Assembly (NCBI GenBank): GCA_937138625.1
Contig: CAKZPF010000003.1
Span: 496,001 to 560,000 of the forward strand
DNA: 64,000 bases
Direction: 5' to 3'
Source: an uncultured Caulobacteraceae bacterium
Lineage (GTDB): Bacteria; Pseudomonadota; Alphaproteobacteria; Caulobacterales; Caulobacteraceae
The translations under genes were made by a program, and so were the position numbers. The notes below the pieces were generated by a model that saw only the letters and a list, made by a program, of their open reading frames with translations, searched no databases and had not been told where the DNA came from. Every line of letters begins with the position of its first letter. Within the stretch, counting starts at the first letter, position 1. This document shows positions 1 through 7,716 of this stretch, piece after piece.

Positions 1-1338
1 AGCCGGATCGGGCGCGGCGAGGTCGGCGCCCATGCCGATCCGGTCAACAGCATCGAGGCCTTCGTGGCGCTCAAACCGCGCAGCGAATGGCGGGAGGGAC
101 TCAGTCCGGAAGAGCTGCGAGAGGCAATTTCGGACAATCTCGCCAGCTTTCCGGGCATTCGCGTCAATATCGGCCAGCCCATCGCCATGTCGGTCGATGA
201 ACTCCTGACCGGGACGAAGGCGCAGCTTGCGGTGAAGATTTTCGGGCCGGACACGCAGGTCCTGCTCGAAGGCTCGCAGGCGCTTCAGGCCATCCTGCAG
301 GAGGTGCCCGGCGCCAGCGACGTCCAGGCCGACCAGATCACCGGCGCGCCGCAACTCGTCGTCTCGCTCGACCGTGCAGCGCTGGGGCGATACGGGCTCA
401 GCGTCGAAGAGGCGCTGGACGCGCTGCGCTCGGGCGTCGGCGGGGCGGAGGCCGGTGTGGTCTTCGAAGGTGTGCGGCAATTCCCGGTTGTCGTGCGGTT
501 CAATGACGTCGATCGCGATACGCCCGCCGCCATCGGACGCATCATTCTTGAATCCTCAAGTGGTGCGCGCATTCCGCTGGAAAGCGTCGCGGAGATCAGC
601 CAAGTCGTCGGTCCCCGGCAGATCACGCGCGAGAATGGCGAGCGGTTCATCACCGTGCAGCTGAATGTTCGCGATCGTGACATTGGCAGCTATGTCGCCG
701 ATGCCCAGGCTGCGGTGGAGGCGGGGCTCGACCTGCAACCGGGATACCGGGTCGAATGGGGCGGGCAGTATGAGTTGCAGCAGCAGGCGAATGCCCGCTT
801 CGCCGTGGTCATCCCGATCACGCTCGGCATCGTCTTTCTCATCCTGCTTCTGACCTTCGGGCGCCTGATGTCAGCGGTTCTTATCCTTCTGAACATTCCG
901 CTGGCGCTGACAGGCGGGGCGCTCGCGCTCTGGGTCGCGGGCCTGCCGGTTTCGGTGCCCGCGACGGTGGGCTTCATCGCCCTGTTCGGAATCGCGCTCG
1001 GCAACGGCATGGTGCTGGTCAGCTTCATGGATGACTTCGCACGAGCAGGACGGGGCCGCGATGAACTTGCCATCGAGGCAGCAGGCCTTCGGGCCCTTCC
1101 CGTCCTGATGACGGCGCTGACGACGGCTTTGGGGCTTGCCCCATTGCTCTTTGCAACGGGCGTCGGTGCAGAGGTCCAGCGCCCACTGGCGACGGTGGTC
1201 ACGGGCGGTCTCATCTCATCCACCGTGCTGACGCTCCTGGTGGTGCCCGCCCTGCACCGCTGGTTTGCGCCAAAACCGGAGGGACATCACTCTCTTATCG
1301 AGGCAACACACGCACACCCCGCCGTGCCGGCCGAGTGA
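1..1338 (+). CDS. Heavy-metal RND efflux pump (CzcA/CusA family), C-terminal part
   Basis: The frame is open from base 1 to the stop at 1338, so this is the C-terminal 445 residues of a protein normally a little over 1,000 residues long. RND pumps are inner-membrane trimers that drive metal ions out across the envelope using protons. The visible part has the second periplasmic porter region (about residues 1-250) and then a hydrophobic block with the last group of transmembrane helices. The ending is His-containing, which is common in metal-exporting members. The P-type metal ATPase starts 70 bases downstream on the same strand, so the two form a metal-resistance cassette. Metal specificity cannot be read from this fragment, because the key residues of transmembrane helix 4 are outside the window. 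Confidence 0.9.
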   Translation, partial: SRIGRGEVGAHADPVNSIEAFVALKPRSEWREGLSPEELREAISDNLASFPGIRVNIGQPIAMSVDELLTGTKAQLAVKIFGPDTQVLLEGSQALQAILQEVPGASDVQADQITGAPQLVVSLDRAALGRYGLSVEEALDALRSGVGGAEAGVVFEGVRQFPVVVRFNDVDRDTPAAIGRIILESSSGARIPLESVAEISQVVGPRQITRENGERFITVQLNVRDRDIGSYVADAQAAVEAGLDLQPGYRVEWGGQYELQQQANARFAVVIPITLGIVFLILLLTFGRLMSAVLILLNIPLALTGGALALWVAGLPVSVPATVGFIALFGIALGNGMVLVSFMDDFARAGRGRDELAIEAAGLRALPVLMTALTTALGLAPLLFATGVGAEVQRPLATVVTGGLISSTVLTLLVVPALHRWFAPKPEGHHSLIEATHAHPAVPAE

Positions 1339-1408
1339 TCAAACAGCCGGGGCCGTGTCGTTTGATGCGGCCCCGGCACTCACCCGAACACTTCAAGGAC
1401 ACGCGCAC

Positions 1409-3403
1409 ATGACGAATGATGGATCACATGAAGCGGACCATAAAAATGGTCACGACCATACCTCGGGCAGCAATCTCGAACTGATTTTCGCTATTCTCTG
1501 CGGGACGGCGCTGGCCATCGGCTGGTTCGGATCGGTACTCAACCTTTTGCCCGGATGGCTCTCTCTCGGCCTGTTCGTTGCAGCCTATGGCTTTGGCGGA
1601 TATTTTGCGTTGCGCGAGGCTGTCGAAAAGAGCCTTTCGGGAAAGTTCGAAATCGACTTCCTGATGCTGGTTGCAGCAGCGGGCGCTGCCATCCTCGGCG
1701 CCTGGGCGGAAGGGGCTTTGCTCCTTTTCCTGTTCAGCATCGGCCACGCGCTTGAGAACTACGCGATGGGCCGCGCTGGCCGCGCAATCGAGGCGCTCGC
1801 CGAGCTTGCGCCTGACACAGCGCTCGTCCGCCGCGACAGCCAGACCGCGGACACCCCGGTCGAAGACATCCGCCCTGGCGACATTGTTGTGGTCCGTTCC
1901 AATGAGCGTCTGCCGGTCGACGGTGTGGTGATTGCTGGTGAAAGCAGCGTCAATCAGGCCCCGATCACCGGGGAAAGCGCGCCGGTGGACAAGCGTCCGA
2001 TGCCCGGCGCGTCTGCCGCAGACGTTGAAGCCGCCGGGCCCGAGCACAAGGTTTTCGCCGGCTCGATCAATGGCGGCGGCAGCCTCGATATTCTGGTGAC
2101 CCGCCTGCCGTCTCAGTCCGCATTGTCACGGATCGTCAAACTCGTCTCCGAAGCTGAAACGCGCCAGTCGCCAACGCAGACCTTCGTCAAGCGCTTCGAG
2201 AAAATCTTTGTCCCGATTGTTATCATACTTGCTGTGGTCACTGCCTTTTCATGGCTGATCATAGACGAGACAGCAGCGCAGAGCTTTTACCGGTCAATGG
2301 CGGTCCTTGTCGCCGCCAGTCCGTGCGCGCTAGCCATCGCCACGCCGAGCGCCATTCTGAGCGGCGTCGCGCGCGCCGCACGCGGCGGGGTCCTGATCAA
2401 GGGCGGCGGACCTCTGGAAGCCCTCGGACGGATCGACGCCATTGCCTTCGACAAGACGGGCACCTTGACGATTGGCGAACCGAAGGTCGTCGATCTTGTC
2501 CCGTTCGATGGCGCTGGCACCGAACGCTTGCTGCGTGTCGCCGCAGCCGTCGAAGCCTTAAGCGACCATCCGCTCGCGAGAGCCATCGTTGAAGAAGCGC
2601 AACGCTGGAAACTTGGTGCCTTACCTCAAGCATCGGCGTTCAGTAGCCTGACGGGCAAAGGCGTCAGCGCGGTGATTGGCGACAAGACCGTCCTGATCGG
2701 CAAGCCCGGCCTGTTTGACGGCGAGAGCGGCCCACGCCTGCCTGAAACACTCGCTCGCGAAGTCGACGTGTTATTTGGCAATGGACGCACCATGATGGTG
2801 ATTGCCGAAGGCGATCGCTTTCTGGGCGCAATTGGCCTGATGGATACGCCGCGTCCGGCGGCAAGGCGCGTCATCGCCCGCATCCATGAACTCGGCGTCA
2901 CCCGGATGATGATGATTTCGGGCGATAACCACAGGGTCGCGAACGCCATCGCCCGCGATCTCGGGCTTGACGAGGCTTTCGGCGACCTGATGCCTGACGA
3001 CAAAGTCGCAAAAATCAGGGCGCTTCGGGAACAGGGCGGCGTCGCCATGGTCGGTGACGGCGTCAATGATGCGCCTGCCATGGCGAACGCAGATGTCGGG
3101 ATCGCCATGGGGGCCGCTGGCTCCGATGTCGCGCTTGAGACGGCAGATGTCGCCCTGATGGCAGACAATCTCGACACGCTGCCCTTTGCCGTAGGCCTCA
3201 GCCGGGCGACGCACCGAAATATCCGTCAGAACCTGTGGGTCAGCCTGGGCGTCGTCGCCATCCTCATTCCAGCGACGCTGTTTGGCCTCGGTATCGGTCC
3301 GGCGATTTTCCTCCACGAAGGCTCAACGCTCATTGTTGTTGCCAACGCTCTGAGGCTGCTCGCTTATAAAGACACCCAACTTTCGTCCCGACCCGGCGAC
3401 TGA
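1409..3403 (+). CDS. P1B-4 type heavy-metal translocating P-type ATPase (Co/Zn/Cd/Fe class)
   Basis: A 664-residue inner-membrane ATPase that exports transition-metal ions. The actuator loop TGES, the phosphorylation site DKTGTL and the hinge GDGVNDAPA are all present. The ion-site motif in TM6 is SPC rather than CPC, and the last helix region carries HEGST. These two together define subgroup P1B-4 (CoaT/CtpD/CzcP-like), whose known substrates include Co, Zn, Cd and Fe. The N-terminus is a short His/Asp-rich tail (HEADHKNGHDH) instead of a metal-binding CxxC domain, as usual for this subgroup. The ATG at 1409 has AAGGAC upstream; an in-frame start at 1265 would overlap the RND gene and is rejected. 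It lies just after the RND pump gene on the same strand. Confidence 0.93.
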   Translation: MTNDGSHEADHKNGHDHTSGSNLELIFAILCGTALAIGWFGSVLNLLPGWLSLGLFVAAYGFGGYFALREAVEKSLSGKFEIDFLMLVAAAGAAILGAWAEGALLLFLFSIGHALENYAMGRAGRAIEALAELAPDTALVRRDSQTADTPVEDIRPGDIVVVRSNERLPVDGVVIAGESSVNQAPITGESAPVDKRPMPGASAADVEAAGPEHKVFAGSINGGGSLDILVTRLPSQSALSRIVKLVSEAETRQSPTQTFVKRFEKIFVPIVIILAVVTAFSWLIIDETAAQSFYRSMAVLVAASPCALAIATPSAILSGVARAARGGVLIKGGGPLEALGRIDAIAFDKTGTLTIGEPKVVDLVPFDGAGTERLLRVAAAVEALSDHPLARAIVEEAQRWKLGALPQASAFSSLTGKGVSAVIGDKTVLIGKPGLFDGESGPRLPETLAREVDVLFGNGRTMMVIAEGDRFLGAIGLMDTPRPAARRVIARIHELGVTRMMMISGDNHRVANAIARDLGLDEAFGDLMPDDKVAKIRALREQGGVAMVGDGVNDAPAMANADVGIAMGAAGSDVALETADVALMADNLDTLPFAVGLSRATHRNIRQNLWVSLGVVAILIPATLFGLGIGPAIFLHEGSTLIVVANALRLLAYKDTQLSSRPGD

Positions 3404-3462
3404 CACCCGAATGTGATGCGCGCAAAAAAACACCGATCGAAGACGCGGCGCGCTCCGAGTGC

Positions 3463-3807
3463 TCATGCGGGTCCCACAGCGCGCGGCGCAAACAGGATCA
3501 CCGCCGCACCTGCAAGACAGATCATCGCCCCGATCGCATCCCAGCGGTCTGGGCGCACACCTTCGACAGACCACAGCCAGATCAGCGAACTCAGGATGTA
3601 GACCCCGCCATAGGCGGCATAGGCGCGCCCGGCGGCAGCGGTGTCCACGAGCGTCAGAAGCCAGGCAAAAATCGCAAGGCTCAGCAAGCCCGGCATCACC
3701 CAGAGCACCGACTTGCCAAGCCGCAGCCAGGCCCAGAAAGCAAAACACCCGGCAATTTCGGCCAGCGCCGCGAAAAGATAGATCAGAAAGGTCGCGCGAA
3801 TGTCCAT
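3463..3807 (-). CDS. YnfA family (UPF0060) small four-helix membrane protein
   Basis: A 114-residue protein made almost entirely of four hydrophobic segments. The motif [11 protein letters not shown] and the early segment [15 protein letters not shown] match the YnfA family closely in length and layout. YnfA members resemble half-size small-multidrug-resistance transporters, but the substrate is uncertain. The gene faces the metal ATPase and follows the relaxase gene on the minus strand, so it sits at the boundary between cargo and transfer genes. An upstream in-frame ATG at 3849 would add 14 residues; the start at 3807 gives the normal YnfA N-terminus. Confidence 0.9.
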   Translation of the reverse strand: MDIRATFLIYLFAALAEIAGCFAFWAWLRLGKSVLWVMPGLLSLAIFAWLLTLVDTAAAGRAYAAYGGVYILSSLIWLWSVEGVRPDRWDAIGAMICLAGAAVILFAPRAVGPA

Positions 3808-3855
3808 GCTCGTCTTCTGGTCTGCTTCGGCGAGACTGACCAGTCGCAAGGACTG

Positions 3856-5790
3856 TCAACGCCCGATGCCCCTCTGGCGTCCACCGGGCAGTGTCCAGCT
3901 GATCCCGCGTTCGCGCGCCTCAATCACTAATGACCTGCCGCGCTGGCGTTCAAGGTCCGGACGCCATGGAACCATGGCAAAGGCCTTCTCATTTGCGATG
4001 ATCGCCATGCGGCCCTGTGCAAGGTCAGCTGTCCGTTCAAAGACGCCCTCGAACCGCTCGCCCGTTTCGAGCGCAGAATACGCCCGACCTGACCGGTTCG
4101 TCTCGTCCGCTGCCGCTCGCCGCAGCTCTTCAAGCCGCATGCGACGGCGAACCTCTTCGCTGAGCCGGTCCTGACCATCCTCCAGCAAGCCCTCTCGACG
4201 CAGAAACCCAAGCCGCAAACGGCGCGCCTCATGCAGCCGCTTTTCGCCTTCACCGATTTCCGCAGGACTGACCTGATCGAGCCAGGTCTCCGCGCGCGCT
4301 TCGATCTGCGCCTCCATGGCCATCCAGGAGCGCACCCGAACACGAATGCCGGCGCCCCGCGCCACCTCATATTCCGCAGCCTGCTCAAGGTAGCGCTCGC
4401 CGATCTGCCAGATGCCGTCCGTGGCACGCGTCACAATCCCGGCGCGGCGAAGCGCTTCCAGCCTGCGCTTGTGCGCGAGCCGGTAGGCGCTTGAAGCTGA
4501 CGGATCAGCCTCGGCATGCAGCGCGTCGGAATAAAACCCGCCGCTGCGCTCGGCGATCTCTGCGATGACCCGGTCTGAACGCGAGGGAGACCCCTGCTTG
4601 CGGGAGACCTCCACAACCGTGCCCCTGGGCGGCAAGGGATCATCTCCGGCCGGCACATAACAGGGCGTGCCCTCGAAGTCCTGAACGAGCAGGAATCTTT
4701 TGTCGGTGAGTTCATCCTCGGGTCCGTTCTGAATGACGGTCCCGCGAAGGGGCGGCGCATTATCGAGGCGCTCATCGAAGAAGCGCACTTTTGTCAGATG
4801 CGGGCCATGTTCGACCCCGGCCGCCAGCGCGCGGATAATGTCGCCGCGCCGCCCCATGGCCATCAGGGCGCGCTGCCAGTTCGGCTTGAGCTGCCAGATG
4901 TCGGTGCCGGTGGGTGCTGCCAGATGCAGCCCTTCCAGATGCGCCAGCCTCTGGCGCTGCAGGCTCTGCGTGAACCTCGCCTGAGCCCCGGAGGCCCGAG
5001 GCAGTTCAACCCGGTCATTCACCGCCAGCCCTGCAAGCTCCCGGTCAAGCCCGGTGAACCGGTCCATCGTCACTTCACGCTGCCGGGCTTTCGCGATCTC
5101 GACATCACGGCGCGGTCCAAGCTCCTGGGTGAGACCTTCCTCAGCGCGGGCGCGCAAGCCCTTCATCAGATAATCGCGCGCGATGACAAGGTCCTGTCCC
5201 ATCGCATCCTTGCCGCGAATGACAATATGGGTGTGCGGATGGCCTGTATTGTGGTGATCGACGGCGACCCAGTCGAGGCGCGTGCCGAGGTCGCGTTCCA
5301 TCTCGTCCATGAGCCGCCGGGTCGTCGCTTTCAGATCACCAATCTCGCCCGCATCCTCCGGCGAGACAATGATGCGAAACTGGTGACGGTCATCCTGGCT
5401 TCGTTCTGCGAACTCCTGCCCGTCCACGCGCTCACCTTCGCGCCCATAAAGCTCGCCGCCCCTTCCATCGCGGTCCACCCCGTCGCGCCGGATGTAATGG
5501 ATGTGCCGTCCATAAGCCGCCACACCGATACCGGTTCGGGCGCGCGCAATGTGCACTTTGACGACGACCCGCCGCATCCGGACGCGCTCAATGTGTCCGG
5601 CGCGTGACAAGGCATAGATTCCCGCCGCGCTGCCGCGTCCGATGCGGGCTCCGGTGAAGGCGGGCCGAGTCGCCTTCCGGTTCAGCCCCTTCGCAGCCTT
5701 CAGAACCCGCGCACGAAACCGCTTTGAAGACCCCGCACCAACATCGCGCAGCTTGCCGAGCCGGGGCGTGAAGTCCGTGTCATCGACCAT
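3856..5790 (-). CDS. Conjugative relaxase, VirD2-like with DUF3363 (RlxS type)
   Basis: A 644-residue relaxase that would nick the origin of transfer and pilot the strand during conjugation. The metal-binding histidine motif is visible as GHPHTHIVIRGKD, preceded by VAVDHH, at about residues 165-185. The region before it is Arg-rich, as in other ICE relaxases, and the C-terminal half matches the DUF3363 layout of alphaproteobacterial elements. The ATG at 5790 is preceded by GGAGAC; an upstream extension to 5883 adds non-conserved residues. It is the last gene of a leftward operon with the TraF-like peptidase and the RdfS-like factor, the same order as rdfS-traF-rlxS in the Mesorhizobium symbiosis ICE. 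Confidence 0.92.
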   Translation of the reverse strand: MVDDTDFTPRLGKLRDVGAGSSKRFRARVLKAAKGLNRKATRPAFTGARIGRGSAAGIYALSRAGHIERVRMRRVVVKVHIARARTGIGVAAYGRHIHYIRRDGVDRDGRGGELYGREGERVDGQEFAERSQDDRHQFRIIVSPEDAGEIGDLKATTRRLMDEMERDLGTRLDWVAVDHHNTGHPHTHIVIRGKDAMGQDLVIARDYLMKGLRARAEEGLTQELGPRRDVEIAKARQREVTMDRFTGLDRELAGLAVNDRVELPRASGAQARFTQSLQRQRLAHLEGLHLAAPTGTDIWQLKPNWQRALMAMGRRGDIIRALAAGVEHGPHLTKVRFFDERLDNAPPLRGTVIQNGPEDELTDKRFLLVQDFEGTPCYVPAGDDPLPPRGTVVEVSRKQGSPSRSDRVIAEIAERSGGFYSDALHAEADPSASSAYRLAHKRRLEALRRAGIVTRATDGIWQIGERYLEQAAEYEVARGAGIRVRVRSWMAMEAQIEARAETWLDQVSPAEIGEGEKRLHEARRLRLGFLRREGLLEDGQDRLSEEVRRRMRLEELRRAAADETNRSGRAYSALETGERFEGVFERTADLAQGRMAIIANEKAFAMVPWRPDLERQRGRSLVIEARERGISWTLPGGRQRGIGR

Positions 5791-6022
5791 GGCGCGTCTC
5801 CGCCCACAGACGCCAAAAAACCCCAATGAATTCAGCAAAACCCATGAAAACCGGGCGCCACATTTTCCGGCATGAGACGCCAAAAAAGAGATGTGCAGAC
5901 AATGGCTTATGCACTCCTTGGTGCATGAGCTTCAATCTTGCCCGTTCGGGTTCGCTTACCCATCCCATGCCGCCTTTCGCCGCAAATTGCCGCCACATGC
6001 CGGAATACGCCGCCATCTCGAT
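5791..6022 (-). other. Gap between traF-like and relaxase genes; candidate oriT region
   Basis: This 232-base non-coding stretch interrupts an otherwise tight operon directly before the relaxase gene. It contains a GC-rich motif at 5988-6015 (ATGCCGGAATACGCCGCC at 5998-6015) that recurs upstream of trbB and, in looser form, upstream of the RdfS-like gene. Origins of transfer often lie beside the relaxase gene, so this is the best oriT candidate in the window. I see no diagnostic nick sequence. Confidence 0.35.
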
Positions 6023-6526
6023 TCACTTCCACTCCAGGATCAGACGCGCCACGCCAACGACATCATGGATTTCAACGGGTCCGAAATAGCGTCCATCGAG
6101 GGAATCGGGGTGCGCATTCATCAGGAAGAGCTGGTCTTGCCCAAGCACCACACAGCCCTCCCAGGACGGCAAATCCCGCCCCAAAGAGTCCCGCAATCGC
6201 GCCTCTCCCGCGACAGTTCCGTTGATCATTATCTGCGTGTCTGTCCGGCAGATTTCATCGCCGGGCAGCCCGGCTACCTGCTTCAGAAGCGGCCAGTTCC
6301 GCCCGACAAATCCGTGCTCCTCTGCCCACTGCGCGTCATCGCTTCTGGCTGAGACGACGACCCATCTGCCAAGGGTGAATGGCTCGTCGTTCAGCCAGTA
6401 CAGACCTTGCGGCGCGCTGCCTGTCCGGTTCCAGATCAGCCGATCCTGAGGCGTAGGGACTGCGCCGAACAGGGCGAGCCCGATGCCCAGAAGGCCAATG
6501 CCGATCACATAGTTTCGCCGTCTCAT
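6023..6526 (-). CDS. traF: TraF-like S26 signal peptidase of the transfer system
   Basis: A 167-residue serine protease of the S26 family. It begins with a basic stretch and one hydrophobic anchor (about residues 5-25), then the catalytic serine region SAPQGLYW and the lysine region LLKQVAGLPGD. In conjugative systems TraF matures the pilin TrbC, here encoded at 16314. The ATG at 6526 overlaps the stop codon of the RdfS-like gene by four bases (ATGA), which indicates translational coupling; a longer form from 6556 is therefore less likely. Confidence 0.9.
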   Translation of the reverse strand: MRRRNYVIGIGLLGIGLALFGAVPTPQDRLIWNRTGSAPQGLYWLNDEPFTLGRWVVVSARSDDAQWAEEHGFVGRNWPLLKQVAGLPGDEICRTDTQIMINGTVAGEARLRDSLGRDLPSWEGCVVLGQDQLFLMNAHPDSLDGRYFGPVEIHDVVGVARLILEWK

Positions 6527-6759
6527 GACCGCAGCGGCTCGCCTGTCGAGGCCCATCTCTGGCGGTTCGACCAGTCCACAAGATCAGCTCTCGTGTAATA
6601 GACGCGCCAGCCATGTTTGCGGTAGATCGGCCCGCGTCCCTGATAGCGATAATGGCTGAGGGTGATGGGCGACAGGTTGAGAAATTCTGCCGCCTCGATG
6701 GCGGTCAGAAGCTCGGGCAGATCCTCACGCTGTGGCGGTTTCCGGTTATCTTTGGCCAT
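6523..6759 (-). CDS. Small winged-helix DNA-binding protein, RdfS/AlpA-like excisionase candidate
   Basis: A 78-residue protein with a MerR/AlpA-type helix-turn-helix: LLTAIEAAEFLNLSPITL forms the helix-turn-helix, and the wing YYTRADLVDW follows. Small proteins of this type direct tyrosine recombinases towards excision or regulate phage-like elements. Its place as first gene before traF and the relaxase is the position of rdfS in the Mesorhizobium ICE, so a recombination directionality role for the integrase at 29757 is a reasonable inference. A plain transcriptional regulator remains possible. The ATG at 6759 has a GGAG element upstream. Confidence 0.75.
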   Translation of the reverse strand: MAKDNRKPPQREDLPELLTAIEAAEFLNLSPITLSHYRYQGRGPIYRKHGWRVYYTRADLVDWSNRQRWASTGEPLRS

Positions 6760-6801
6760 GATGTCAGGCTCCTTTTCGTGGCTGTAAAGTCCACGAAAAG
6801 G

Positions 6802-6819
6802 ATGCCGCCAGACGCCGCC
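6802..6819 (+). promoter_or_regulatory. Candidate shared operator upstream of the rdfS-like operon
   Basis: ATGCCGCCAGACGCCGCC lies 43-60 bases before the RdfS-like start codon. It matches 14 of 18 positions of the motif at 5998-6015 and resembles the one at 15201-15218 before trbB. The role as an activator site is inferred from recurrence next to transfer operons only. Confidence 0.3.
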
Positions 6820-6884
6820 ATTTGTAGCCGCAAAAAGCGCATGTGCGCTTTTTCACCTGCCTGTTTACCATTGTTTCCACACGC

Positions 6885-6918
6885 AAAAACCGCCCCGGAG
6901 CTGATCTCCGGGGCGGTT
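6885..6918 (-). terminator. Rho-independent terminator after DUF736 gene
   Basis: A perfect 13-base-pair stem (AACCGCCCCGGAG at 6888-6900 with its complement at 6906-6918) is followed, on the minus strand, by a run of T. It lies just past the DUF736 stop codon and ends that transcript before the rdfS-like operon. Confidence 0.85.
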
Positions 6919-6939
6919 CGTTGGCGATGGATCGGAACT

Positions 6940-7263
6940 CTAATCCCGCGGGTTCCAGAGGATCACGTGGCGGCCTTTCTTGCCTTTCACGGGGGCGAGG
7001 TTCGCGTAGATCTTGCGCGGGCCGATCTGCGGGTCTGCGAGGGTGATCGAGACATATTCGCGCCCTGATGCTTTGGCTTTGCGAAGCCATCCGCCGCCGA
7101 TCTCGGTCGAGGTTTCTCCGGCGAAGATGCGGTAGTCGGGCTGTCCGTCGGCGGCTTTTTCCGCGTTCTTCTCGATGCGGATGGCAGCGGTGAGGTTCAT
7201 CATTGCAAGAGCGCCTTCGAAGCCTGTTTTGGTCTCAGAGACATATCCGAGTGCGTTGGCCAT
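6940..7263 (-). CDS. DUF736 family protein
   Basis: A 107-residue soluble protein of the DUF736 family, which is widespread on alphaproteobacterial plasmids and ICEs but has no proven function. Recognisable parts are the N-terminus MANALGYVSETKTGFEG, the central QPDYRIFAG and the ending ILWNP. The ATG at 7263 has AAAGGAAC upstream. A second, divergent DUF736 gene lies at 24859 behind the trb operon. This copy appears to be a single-gene transcript, with a terminator immediately after it. Confidence 0.88.
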   Translation of the reverse strand: MANALGYVSETKTGFEGALAMMNLTAAIRIEKNAEKAADGQPDYRIFAGETSTEIGGGWLRKAKASGREYVSITLADPQIGPRKIYANLAPVKGKKGRHVILWNPRD

Positions 7264-7716
7264 GGTTGTAGTTCCTTTCGTTTCCATGTCGCCTGAGGGA
7301 CCCCTTGTCCCCGTCGACGCCGGACCGTCAGGACGGCGCAGGGCGGGCCTGAACCGCTTGCGGGCGAAACGTAGTGGAGCACCGGACAGGCAAGAAAACT
7401 TGGTCCGCGAGGAGCCGCGCAGCGGCGGGGAAGTTTTCTTGAATGGCCGGTTTCATGGCCCGACAGGCGTCGTCCAGGTCACACGGCATGAGACGGGAAC
7501 AAGGGGTTCGGTGCGCATCAGGTGGAAACGGATGAACCAACGCTGACCGACATTTCGGAAAGCCAAGCGAGACCCAAAGACGGGCGATTTTTTTCGGCGC
7601 TGTTCAATCAATGAACCCTCTGCCTGCGCCCAGGCAGCGTGGATTCGTATGCGGAAAACCGCCCGGCGACTGTCACCGGGCGGCTCCGTCATCCGCCTGA
7701 CGAGGAGACTAAAAGG
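7264..7716. other. 453-base intergenic region with an 11-bp inverted repeat
   Basis: No convincing gene is present. The notable structure is a perfect inverted repeat, CAAGAAAACTT at 7391-7401 and AAGTTTTCTTG at 7431-7441, enclosing a GC-rich 29-base loop. It could be a structured RNA, an operator or a replication/transfer site. The right end holds the terminator of the ParB-domain gene. Confidence 0.5.
7655..7683 (-). terminator. Rho-independent terminator after ParB-domain gene
   Basis: The stem CCGCCCGG (7659-7666) pairs with 7676-7683 and is followed on the minus strand by TTTT. It lies about 35 bases past the ParB-domain stop codon. Confidence 0.75.

Noticed and set aside
1409..3403. 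Calling the ATPase CadA/ZntA
   Set aside because: The membrane motif is SPC with HEGST, not CPC, and the N-terminal metal domain is missing.
6764..7090. Open frame of 108 codons on the minus strand
   Set aside because: It overlaps the DUF736 gene and crosses its terminator; the product has no recognisable pattern.
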